47,546 nt of DNA. Origin: JBJFCE01 sp964437825. GTDB lineage: Bacteria; Bacillota; Clostridia; Lachnospirales; Lachnospiraceae. How positions within the stretch are numbered: the first letter of the stretch is position 1; the number at the start of each line of letters is the position of its first letter. This document shows, piece after piece, positions 41,449 through 47,546 of this stretch. The stretch covers positions 1 to 47,546 of the forward strand of contig CAYTIH010000015.1 of assembly GCA_964437825.1 (NCBI GenBank), read 5' to 3'. The notes beneath the pieces are model-generated. The model made no database searches. It saw only the letters and a program-made list of their open reading frames with translations, and was not told where the DNA came from. A program made the position numbers and the translations under genes.

Positions 41449-42789
41449 TTAGCTTTGAATCGTGTCGCTTACCTCTTTTTCCACCGCATCAAAATCATAG
41501 TCCTTCCCGGGCAGAATTGCATTCAGGATAATGCCCACCAGGGAGCCGACTGCCAGACCGCTTAAGGAAATCGTGACATCCCCTGCGGAAAATGCAATGG
41601 AGCCTGCAGCGGAGTAATTGATACCGATGGATAAAACTAAAATCAAGGCTGCAATCAGCACATTACGGCTCTTGGTAAAATCGCATTTGGATTCCACTAC
41701 ATTTCGTACGCCGACCGCGGAAATCATACCGTACAGCACCAGTGAAACACCGCCCATGGTGGCAGCCGGCATACACTCGATCAAAGCCGCGATCTTCGGA
41801 CAGAAAGAAATCAGAATCGCAAAATAAGCAGCCAGACGGACAACAAGCGGATCAAATACCCTTGTCAGAGTAAGTACGCCCGTGTTCTCGCCATAAGTAG
41901 TATTGGCAGGTGCACCGAACAGGGAGGCCAGAATCGTAGCAAGACCATCGCCAAGCAAAGTCCTGTGCAATCCCGGGTCCTTAATATAATTCCTGCCTAC
42001 CGTGGAGGAAATTGCAGAGATATCTCCGATATGCTCTACCACGGTTGCAAGTGCAATCGGAACGATCGTAATAATTGCCGTAAGGATCAGCGAGGTATCC
42101 GGATTTTGAAATACCGCTAAGACAGTCTGATCATAATGAATCGGCAGACCAATCCATGCGGCATCTTTGACCGGGGAAAAATCCACCTTACCGGCAATAG
42201 CCGCCGCTGCATAGGAAACAACCACACCAAGGATAATCGGTATAATCCTAATCATGCCCCTTCCCCAGATATTGCAGACAACCACAACAGCAATCGCAAT
42301 CACAGCAATCCACCAGTTTACGGCACAATTATCAATGGCGGATTTGGACAGATTCAGTCCGATCGCAATGATAATAGGACCTGTTACAATGGGAGGGAAA
42401 AATTTCATAACCCTGCCGGAACCAAAAGCTTTGATGAAAGCCGCCAGAATCAGATAAATCAGCCCTGCACATACAACGCCGAGACATGCATACGGCAAAA
42501 GCTCAGGCTCTTTGTTCGGAGCAATTGCCCAATAGCCTGCCAGAAACGCAAAAGAAGAACCAAGGAATGCAGGTACCTTCCCTTTGGACAGGAAATGGAA
42601 CAGAAGCGTTCCCAGACCGGCAAATAACAGCGTCGTCGAAACATTCAATCCCGTCAGGGCCGGCACCAGCACGGTTGCACCAAACATGGCGAACATATGC
42701 TGAATTCCCAAAATGGCCATCTTGCCGCCGCCAAGCTTACGGGCATCATAAATTGCCTGCGTACCTACGACAATTTTTTCTTTACTCAT
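41449..42789 (-). CDS. uraA: Uracil/xanthine permease (NCS2)
   Basis: 446 residues with about 14 hydrophobic helices. NCS2 landmarks: ILGIQHMFAMFGATVLVPALTGL (~27-49), FLGSSFAFLAGY (~75), the VVEHIGDISAI motif (~258) and the NTTYGENTGVLTLTRVFDP stretch (~300). It imports uracil or xanthine with protons. The UraA-type residues favour uracil. GAGAGGAGAG precedes ATG 42789. A promoter lies 60 bp upstream. I see no PyrR-type attenuator. Confidence 0.92.
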   Translation of the reverse strand: MSKEKIVVGTQAIYDARKLGGGKMAILGIQHMFAMFGATVLVPALTGLNVSTTLLFAGLGTLLFHFLSKGKVPAFLGSSFAFLAGYWAIAPNKEPELLPYACLGVVCAGLIYLILAAFIKAFGSGRVMKFFPPIVTGPIIIAIGLNLSKSAIDNCAVNWWIAVIAIAVVVVCNIWGRGMIRIIPIILGVVVSYAAAAIAGKVDFSPVKDAAWIGLPIHYDQTVLAVFQNPDTSLILTAIITIVPIALATVVEHIGDISAISSTVGRNYIKDPGLHRTLLGDGLATILASLFGAPANTTYGENTGVLTLTRVFDPLVVRLAAYFAILISFCPKIAALIECMPAATMGGVSLVLYGMISAVGVRNVVESKCDFTKSRNVLIAALILVLSIGINYSAAGSIAFSAGDVTISLSGLAVGSLVGIILNAILPGKDYDFDAVEKEVSDTIQS

Positions 42790-42841
42790 AGTACTCTCTC
42801 CTCTCTCTTTATCTATAGTGTTGCCAAAATCCCTGCTACTA

Positions 42842-42871
42842 ACTATAAAATAGATGTTCGCACTCCGTCAA
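42842..42871 (-). promoter_or_regulatory. Promoter of the permease gene
   Basis: Minus strand TTGACG (42866-42871), 18 bp, TATAGT (42842-42847). Confidence 0.6.
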
Positions 42872-42966
42872 TAGCGAATCCGGACAATATCATTGTATTT
42901 TTTCCGAAAACAGGATAAACTGGAATCAAGTCATACATTGACCTGCTTTGATGATTCACATTATGT

Positions 42967-43165
42967 GGCAATTGCGAAACTCACTGAATTTTGTTGAAAT
43001 TGCAAAAATGATAGAAACAACACAGACACGCTTGCGCTCCGTTTCAGGCGTAACGAACACTAGGCTCGACAGAACCTCGCCAAGTGCCGACGCCTTCAAA
43101 GGGTCTGCTTATGTTTCTATAATTTGCACAATTAACGCAATGCTTTGATGAGTTTCGCAATTGCC
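42967..43165. mobile_element. 199-bp MITE-like element with 17-bp terminal inverted repeats
   Basis: GGCAATTGCGAAACTCA (42967-42983) and TGAGTTTCGCAATTGCC (43149-43165) are perfect inverted repeats. Pairing extends inward: GATAGAAACA...CAGAC on the left matches the reverse complement of GTCTG...TGTTTCTAT on the right, so the whole element can fold into one long hairpin. The 13-bp direct repeat GATTCACATTATG flanks it at 42953-42965 and 43168-43180. It has no open frame of its own. Confidence 0.75.
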
Positions 43166-43199
43166 TAGATTCACATTATGAATAGAAAGGAACTGATTT

Positions 43200-43964
43200 A
43201 TGAAAGAACAATTATATACAATTCCTCTAAATGACGCTTTCCACGCAAACGACGAATGCCCTTTCTGTTATATAGAGCGGAATGTGGAACAGGATCTGCT
43301 TGATTTCGTTCTGGGCTCCGGAGCCTCTTATATGGAAAGCGACGTCCGCTCCGATACGGACAAGGCGGGCTTTTGCCGTGCGCATTTTAAAAAGATGTTC
43401 GACTATGGCAATACGCTCGGAAACGGATGGATTTTGAAGACACATTACATGCAGATCCGCAAGGAGCTGGAGCAGCAGACCAAGCATTTTACGCCTTCCA
43501 AAGCCTCCATCCTGACAAAGATGAAAAAGCCCTCCGAATCAGGCTGCAATTCCATCTCAAAATGGGTGAGGGAAAAAGAGCAGTCATGCTACATATGTAA
43601 CCGTTTTTCGCAAATGTATGACCGCTATCTGGATACCTTCTTTTATATGTACAAAAATGACGAGAAGTTCCGCGATACTTTTACTCACGGAAAGGGCTTT
43701 TGCCTGACTCATTTCGGAGATCTGTGCGAGGAAGCGGACAACAAACTTTCAGATAAGGAAAAGACTGAGTTCTACAGAATTTTATTTGAACGCATGAATA
43801 CCAACATGGCTCGTCTGCAGGAAGATGTGAACTGGCTCATTGAGAAATTTGACTATCTCCATAAGGACGATGACTGGAAAGACAGTAAGGATGCCGTTCA
43901 GCGGGGTATGCAGAAGCTCAAAGGCGGTTACCCGGCCGATCCCGTTTATAAGCAGTCAAAATAA
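43200..43964 (+). CDS. DUF6062 family protein
   Basis: 254 residues with three Cys-rich blocks: NDECPFCYIERN (~18-29), AGFCRAHFKKMF (~57-68) and SCYICNRFSQMYDRYLDTFFY (~130), then GFCLTHFGDLCEEAD (~170). The repeated C-x2-C and FCxxHF pattern suggests a metal-binding fold. It resembles DUF6062, a family of unknown function in Lachnospiraceae. AAAGGA is eight bases before the ATG. The ribosome site lies just beyond the right flank of the MITE-like element. Confidence 0.87.
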   Translation: MKEQLYTIPLNDAFHANDECPFCYIERNVEQDLLDFVLGSGASYMESDVRSDTDKAGFCRAHFKKMFDYGNTLGNGWILKTHYMQIRKELEQQTKHFTPSKASILTKMKKPSESGCNSISKWVREKEQSCYICNRFSQMYDRYLDTFFYMYKNDEKFRDTFTHGKGFCLTHFGDLCEEADNKLSDKEKTEFYRILFERMNTNMARLQEDVNWLIEKFDYLHKDDDWKDSKDAVQRGMQKLKGGYPADPVYKQSK

Positions 43965-44044
43965 TCCCTCTCGGATTCGGGCAAAGCGCTGCCAAATCCG
44001 CCGGCATTTACATAGGACATGAAGCTTTGGCCGGAAAAACAAAC

Positions 44045-44076
44045 ATGTGCTGCCGGGTTAATGATCCCGGCAGCAC
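44045..44076. terminator. Terminator after the DUF6062 gene
   Basis: TGTGCTGCCGGG pairs perfectly with CCCGGCAGCACA over TTAATGAT. It may also serve the opposing ABC-F relic, which ends at 44083. Confidence 0.75.
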
Positions 44077-44082
44077 ATTCAT

Positions 44083-44595
44083 ATCATGATGATTGATTGG
44101 CTGCTTCGATTTTAGCCGCCAGTTCCTCCAGATACATCCATCAATCCATTTTTTCGTCCAGACGCCCCTGTATTTCTTCTTTTTCCGCTGTCAGCTCGGT
44201 CAGACGCAAGTAGCTGCTGGTACAGACCGCCATCTCATCGTCCAGCTGCTTTAACCGCTCCTCCAAGGCTGCGATATCCGCCTCAATCGTTTCGTATTCC
44301 CGCTGCTCCCGATAGGTAAATTTCACTTTCTTTTCATGCTTCCACGTCGAAATACTTTTAGATGCGGAATCGGCATTTTCTTTCCCTGATGCGGATGCCT
44401 TTCCCTTCCGTCCTGCGCCTTCCGGTCCTGACCGCGCATTCCGGTCTGCGGTTTTTCCTTCTTCTAAGGTTTCGTCAGACTCAAACGCTTTCCTGATCCG
44501 ATAATCCGTATAATTGCCTTCATATTGGCGGATCTGTCCGTCTCCCTCAAATGCAAAAATCCGCTTTGCCATACGATCCAGAAAATGTAAGGTAG
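44083..44595 (-). pseudogene. ABC-F ATPase, C-terminal remnant
   Basis: FLDRMAKRIFAFEGDGQIRQ, then YEGNYTDYRIRK, a charged linker (ESDETLEEGKTADRNARSGP) and a final coiled coil (YETIEADIAALEERLKQLDDEM ... YLRLTELTAEKEEIQGRLDEKMD) match the last third of ABC-F proteins such as Uup, which act on ribosomes. Both ATPase cassettes and Walker motifs are missing: similarity starts abruptly near 44595. A TGA at 44141 interrupts the expected end DEKMx-WMYLEELAAKIE. A possible start at 44698 would add 36 unrelated residues. It is a relic beside the mobile module. Confidence 0.75.
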
Positions 44596-44733
44596 CCGTA
44601 AGATGGTAATCAAGAACAAATGGCAGCTGCCGCGCAGGATTGGCTACAATTATTATATGGTGGGCTAGGAGGCTATCTGAAACGTCTCCAGCCCGCACAG
44701 CGGTATTGATGGGAATTCATGGCCTGCTAAACA

Positions 44734-44779
44734 AAATGCCTGTCCAGACTCCTGATTTTGGAATCTGTACAGGCATTTT
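44734..44779 (-). terminator. Strong terminator between the ABC-F relic and the XRE regulator gene
   Basis: On the minus strand AAAATGCCTGT...ACAGGCATTTT with inner CAGATTCC/GGAGTCTG pairing and flanking T runs. It follows the XRE regulator on its own strand. The rest of 44596-44848 shows no gene I recognise. Confidence 0.7.
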
Positions 44780-44848
44780 CCATATGTCCATTTCTCTGTT
44801 CATGGTTTTTTATGTGTTGGCTCTAGGGCATTCTGGAAATGATATGCT

Positions 44849-45691
44849 CTATTTCCTCCGCTTTCCCTTGCCATGCACCGTTTGAGGCGCACCCTTCCCC
44901 CGCCGGCTGGACGCGCTTTTCAAGTGCTTCGACTTTTTTAACACCGAGATCAGCGTCGTAAATTCCTCCTGCGTCAGCTTGCCGTAGTCAATGCCAAGCT
45001 GGGCACAGAATACCCGCACCTGCTTTTCCTGGTCGCTCCCCTCAAAGTGGATCGCCTCATCGAGCGATTGTTTCGCCTGTTCTGTGCCGGAGCTGTCCGC
45101 CGTGGTGCGGTCCTTTTTATGCTCCTCCCGGATGTCCCGGAGAATCCTGTCCATGTCCTCGTGCATCAGATGGCTGAAATATTCGTCCTCCTGTATCTGC
45201 GCAGCCTGCAAGGTGCGCAGGTGAAGGTCGTCCTCATCGGGGGCATATTTTTCAATCACCGCCTGCCGGACAGCCTCCAGAAGGGCGTTCAAGTCCTGAA
45301 TCCGCATGCTGGCGATGCGGTCAACGTAAATCTCCATGTCCACCATCAGCCGCCGGAAATCCACATGGGAAATCAGCTCGCTCAGGAGGCGGCTGTTGAT
45401 CTTTCCGCTTTTCAGTACGTCTATTGCGTCATCACTCAAATGCAGCTCATCAAGGGCCGTGTTTGGGTGTCTTTTGTTTTCTGTCAGCCCGAGTAGGAAG
45501 TCGGTGGACACGCCATAAAACTCTGCCAGCCTCACCACGGCGTAGTGGTTCATGCCCCCGGCATCGTCCGACTCATATTTGCCCAAGGCGGATTTTGACA
45601 GCCCGGTCTGCTCAGCCACGTCCTCAAGCCGCAGACGGCGGTTCGTCCTCATGTCCTTCAATCGTTCCCCTATCGTCAGTTCGCGGTACAT
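44849..45691 (-). CDS. XRE-family transcriptional regulator of a mobile element
   Basis: 280 residues. The N-terminal HTH is LTIGERLKDMRTNRRLRLED, then VAEQTGLSKSALGKYESDDAG and YAVVRLAEFYGVSTDFLLGLTE (residues ~5-70). A long acidic helical middle (residues ~80-250) is followed by a Lys/Arg-rich tail (SSRRGKGAPQTVHGKGKRRK). Such regulators are common in integrative elements of Lachnospiraceae. GGAGGAGCGAG precedes the ATG. The higher GC content relative to the left neighbours suggests transfer. Confidence 0.85.
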   Translation of the reverse strand: MYRELTIGERLKDMRTNRRLRLEDVAEQTGLSKSALGKYESDDAGGMNHYAVVRLAEFYGVSTDFLLGLTENKRHPNTALDELHLSDDAIDVLKSGKINSRLLSELISHVDFRRLMVDMEIYVDRIASMRIQDLNALLEAVRQAVIEKYAPDEDDLHLRTLQAAQIQEDEYFSHLMHEDMDRILRDIREEHKKDRTTADSSGTEQAKQSLDEAIHFEGSDQEKQVRVFCAQLGIDYGKLTQEEFTTLISVLKKSKHLKSASSRRGKGAPQTVHGKGKRRK

Positions 45692-46293
45692 ACTCGCTCC
45701 TCCAAGCTTCTGTTTTTAAAAGGATGCCCCACGCCCATTCCGAGAGCGTGGATTTTTTGTGTTTTCAGTGCCTTTTCCATCTTTTCGGACATACGGGAGC
45801 GGGCGTGTTTTTTCGCTACAATGTATTTGTATCAAGCAAACGTACCTTGAAAACCGCATGACCGTCCGAATGGGATACGCTCCCGACAAGCATTGCCATG
45901 ACTGCACAGCGCACGAGCGATGCCAATGGAGCAATACGCCGGGGAAAAGCTCCCGGGCAGGAACGACATTCGGGGAGAGCGGCGACCAAAAACACAGGCT
46001 CAAATCCCCTCCCGGGAAAATCCGTGAACAATCATTCCATCCAATGCCGTTGCCCTCACGGAACAGCACGGCGCGGGGAAGCGAACGCGGTATCCCATAC
46101 GGCGTGGCTTTTCACAGTCTCGCAAAATGTCGCGCCGGACAGTGAAAGCCAAAATTCAGCGAGACGTACAGGACTTCACCGACGGGAATTTGAGCGGCAA
46201 ATTTATCTTGAGGCCACAACGCCCTGCGGCGAATGGAGATTGCCGACCCGCAAACCCATTCTACCACAAGGCAAACAAAAACGGGAGGTATTT
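45692..46293. other. 602-bp GC-rich structured non-coding region
   Basis: No supported gene. I see several inverted repeats: CGGGAGCG/CGCTCCCG (45794, 45878), CTCCCGGG repeated twice, CCGTGA/TCACGG near 46020, a stem GGCTTTTCAC/GTGAAAGCC at about 46106-46150, and AATTTG/CAAATT near 46190. It may hold a transfer origin, a regulatory RNA or the divergent promoters of the XRE and DUF6471-like genes. Confidence 0.5.
45729..45758 (+). terminator. Plus-strand terminator-like hairpin before the XRE gene
   Basis: CCACGC-N11-GCGTGG followed by ATTTTTT. It points away from the DUF6471 side and would end a plus-strand transcript coming out of the XRE region. Confidence 0.5.
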
Positions 46294-46515
46294 ATGAAGA
46301 AAAGCGAGAACTACAGGAACGAGATCAAGTCCTACATCGTCCGGGCGGGCATGACCATGACCGAGGTCGTCGAGCTTCTTTCCGATGAGTACGGATGGAG
46401 CGGCAGCGTCCCCAACCTGTCCGGCAAGCTGCGACGCGGGAGCCTGCGCTATGGCGAGGCCGTGGAGCTGGCGGATGCATTGGGCTATGACATCGTTTGG
46501 CAGAAACGGAGGTGA
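46294..46515 (+). CDS. Small DUF6471-like protein of a mobile element
   Basis: 73 residues: KSENYRNEIKSYIVRAGMTM, then TEVVELLSDEYGWSGSVPNLSGKLRRGSLRYGEAVELADALGYDIVW. The helical pattern with SVPNLSGKLRRGSL is a phage-repressor-like HTH of the DUF6471 kind, frequent in clostridial conjugative elements. GGGAGG lies five bases before the ATG. It precedes the recombinase by 15 bp. Possible role: DNA binding or control of transfer genes. Confidence 0.8.
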   Translation: MKKSENYRNEIKSYIVRAGMTMTEVVELLSDEYGWSGSVPNLSGKLRRGSLRYGEAVELADALGYDIVWQKRR

Positions 46516-46530
46516 TGCAGTATCGCGGGA

Positions 46531-47127
46531 ATGACTTTCGGGTATGTGCGTGTCAGCAGCCGTGATCAAAACGAGGACAGGCAGCTCATCGCCCTGCGGG
46601 AGATGGGGGTGCCGGACAAGAACATCTATCTGGACAAGCAGTCCGGCAAGGATTTTGAGCGGCCCGCCTACAGGCGGCTGCTACGAAAACTGAAAAAAGA
46701 CGACCTGCTCTATGTCAAGAGCATCGACCGCTTGGGGCGGAACTATGAGGAGATACAGAACCAGTGGCGCATCCTCACCAAAGAAAAGGGCGTGGACATC
46801 TGCGTGATTGACATGCCCCTCCTGGACACCCGCCGGGGGAAGGATCTTGTGGGGACATTCCTAAGCGATATTGTCCTGCAGGTGCTCTCGTTCGTGGCGG
46901 AGAATGAGCGGGTCAATATCCGCCAGCGGCAGGCGGAGGGCATAGCCGCTGCAAAGGCAAGGGGCGTGAAGTTCGGCAAGCCAGCCCTTCCCTATCCCGA
47001 CAACTTCCATGAGATACACAGGAATTGGCGAGATAAGAAGCTGACGCTCAGAGAAGCAGCTGCTATCTGCGGCTGGCCACAGAGTACTTTCTGGAAAAAA
47101 GCCCAGAAATACGAAAAAGCGGAATAA
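46531..47127 (+). CDS. Serine recombinase (resolvase/invertase family)
   Basis: 198 residues. The catalytic domain begins FGYVRVSSRDQNEDRQL with the nucleophile Ser (~9-10), then YVKSIDRLGRNYEEI (~60-75, catalytic Arg residues) and FVAENERVNIRQRQAEGIAAAKARG (~118-142). A C-terminal HTH (LTLREAAAICGWPQSTFWKKAQ) binds the site. The size is that of small resolvases, not of large serine integrases. It lies in the mobile module and may resolve or invert it at the inverted repeats found just downstream. Start at 46531 has GCGGGA before it. GGAGG a little further upstream overlaps the previous stop. Confidence 0.92.
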   Translation: MTFGYVRVSSRDQNEDRQLIALREMGVPDKNIYLDKQSGKDFERPAYRRLLRKLKKDDLLYVKSIDRLGRNYEEIQNQWRILTKEKGVDICVIDMPLLDTRRGKDLVGTFLSDIVLQVLSFVAENERVNIRQRQAEGIAAAKARGVKFGKPALPYPDNFHEIHRNWRDKKLTLREAAAICGWPQSTFWKKAQKYEKAE

Positions 47128-47147
47128 AGAAAATCTGCTCTCAATCC

Positions 47148-47287
47148 ACTAAAGTGTACTTTAGTAAATTCTTCCTGCGTTTAAAATCCATGTCATATTA
47201 TACACGATAACCCGCCATTTTTAAATACTTTTTCATGCTTTATGACAATATCTGTGATACCGAAAATGGCGGTTTCCAAAAGTACAC
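47148..47287. repeat. Inverted repeats after the recombinase (candidate recombination site)
   Basis: ACTAAAGT-GT-ACTTTAGT (47148-47165) is a palindrome with 2-bp centre. CCGCCATTTT (47212-47221) and AAAATGGCGG (47263-47272) form a wide inverted repeat, and AAAGTACAC (47279-47287) is the inverse of GTGTACTTT in the first palindrome. Apart from these, 47128-47319 holds no gene. Confidence 0.5.
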
Positions 47288-47319
47288 ATTTTGGAATTGT
47301 AATAGTAGAGGGAGATATA

Positions 47320-47546
47320 ATGGATAAACTTATTATCATCATTCCAGCTTACAATGAGCGGGATACAATCAGTAATGTCATTGAACAGTGGTATCCGATA
47401 GTAGAAAAGACTGGCGCAAACTCACGTTTAGTCATCATAAATGACGGAAGCAGGGATGATACTTATAAAATCATGCGGGAGTTGGCTAAATCAAGGCCGC
47501 AATTCGTTCCATTGACAAAGGATAACGGCGGGCATGGCCAGACGGT
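47320..47546 (+). CDS. Family 2 glycosyltransferase, N-terminal part (cut by window edge)
   Basis: 76 residues are visible: LIIIIPAYNERDTISNVIEQ, the GT-A nucleotide-sugar start, then VIINDGSRDDTYKIMREL with DGS and the DxD-type positions, and NGGHGQT at the edge, as in dolichol-phosphate mannosyltransferase-like enzymes. AGAGGGAG precedes ATG 47320. It starts the next region and, with its AT-richer sequence, may mark the host side of the mobile module. Confidence 0.85.
   Translation, partial: MDKLIIIIPAYNERDTISNVIEQWYPIVEKTGANSRLVIINDGSRDDTYKIMRELAKSRPQFVPLTKDNGGHGQT

Noticed and set aside
42790..42841. PyrR or purine riboswitch before the uracil permease
   Set aside because: No conserved PyrR-binding loop or purine aptamer core. 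The leader is too short for an attenuator.
45898..46293. Upstream extension of the DUF6471-like gene (a 205-codon frame)
   Set aside because: A GGGAGG ribosome site directly before ATG 46294 and the family's normal size show the extension is non-coding.

Overview
The window looks like chromosome of a spore-forming, anaerobic Lachnospiraceae-type Firmicute (Clostridium cluster XIVa). The evidence is the set of lineage-typical small families (DUF6171-, DUF6110-, DUF6033-, DUF4364-, DUF4250- and DUF6062-like proteins), an anaerobic ribonucleotide reductase, Rho and L31 of clostridial type, a Csp-like subtilase, strong GGAGG ribosome binding sites and sigma-A promoters of TTGACA/TATAAT type. No rRNA, tRNA or CRISPR array was seen.

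Layout. 1-5.6 kb: the 5' end of nrdD (minus) and an arabinan/arabinose operon (DUF4956 membrane protein, GH51 arabinofuranosidase, FGGY kinase, ribulose-5-phosphate epimerase, DUF6171). 5.7-6.8 kb: ilvE with its own promoter and terminator. 6.9-19.7 kb: a metal-handling island, all minus strand: feoA-feoA-feoB, a divergent Fur-like regulator, a FeoB-associated/HMA fusion, a MacB-type ABC transporter, a DUF6110-like protein, a P1B-type ATPase resembling the ferrosome ATPase FezB, and a ZIP transporter. Four gene relics lie among these: an internally deleted flavodoxin, a DUF3793 gene, a truncated enolase and a decapitated HD-GYP gene. A palindrome of form GTTAG-N6-CTAAC recurs at four places in the island, once exactly over the feoA promoter, suggesting one metalloregulon whose members are partly decaying. 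19.8-24.3 kb: a DUF6033-like protein, a Csp-like subtilase, an AraC regulator and a PAS protein.

23.8-31.4 kb: a conserved housekeeping cluster on the minus strand: rho, rpmE, DUF1385, prmC, prfA, then a small unknown protein, a DMT transporter and DUF2156. 31.8-34.7 kb (plus): malic enzyme, a TIGR01212-type radical SAM protein, DUF4364. 34.7-39.9 kb (minus): phosphodiesterase, rarA, polysaccharide deacetylase, ASKHA/ferredoxin protein, and a short DUF4250 gene. 40.1-44 kb: a SpoIID-like peptidoglycan-binding protein behind a hairpin that covers its ribosome binding site, a uracil permease, and DUF6062.

Two families of short non-coding repeat stand out: a 101-bp element with inverted ends at 34,058 and a partial copy at 37,359, and a 199-bp MITE-like element with perfect 17-bp terminal inverted repeats at 42,967. 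From about 44.6 kb the sequence becomes GC-richer and carries a mobile-element accessory module (XRE regulator, a 600-bp structured non-coding stretch, a small DUF6471-like protein and a serine recombinase) beside a truncated ABC-F gene. A glycosyltransferase runs off the right edge.

Functions rest on motif and family recognition by eye. No database search was possible.
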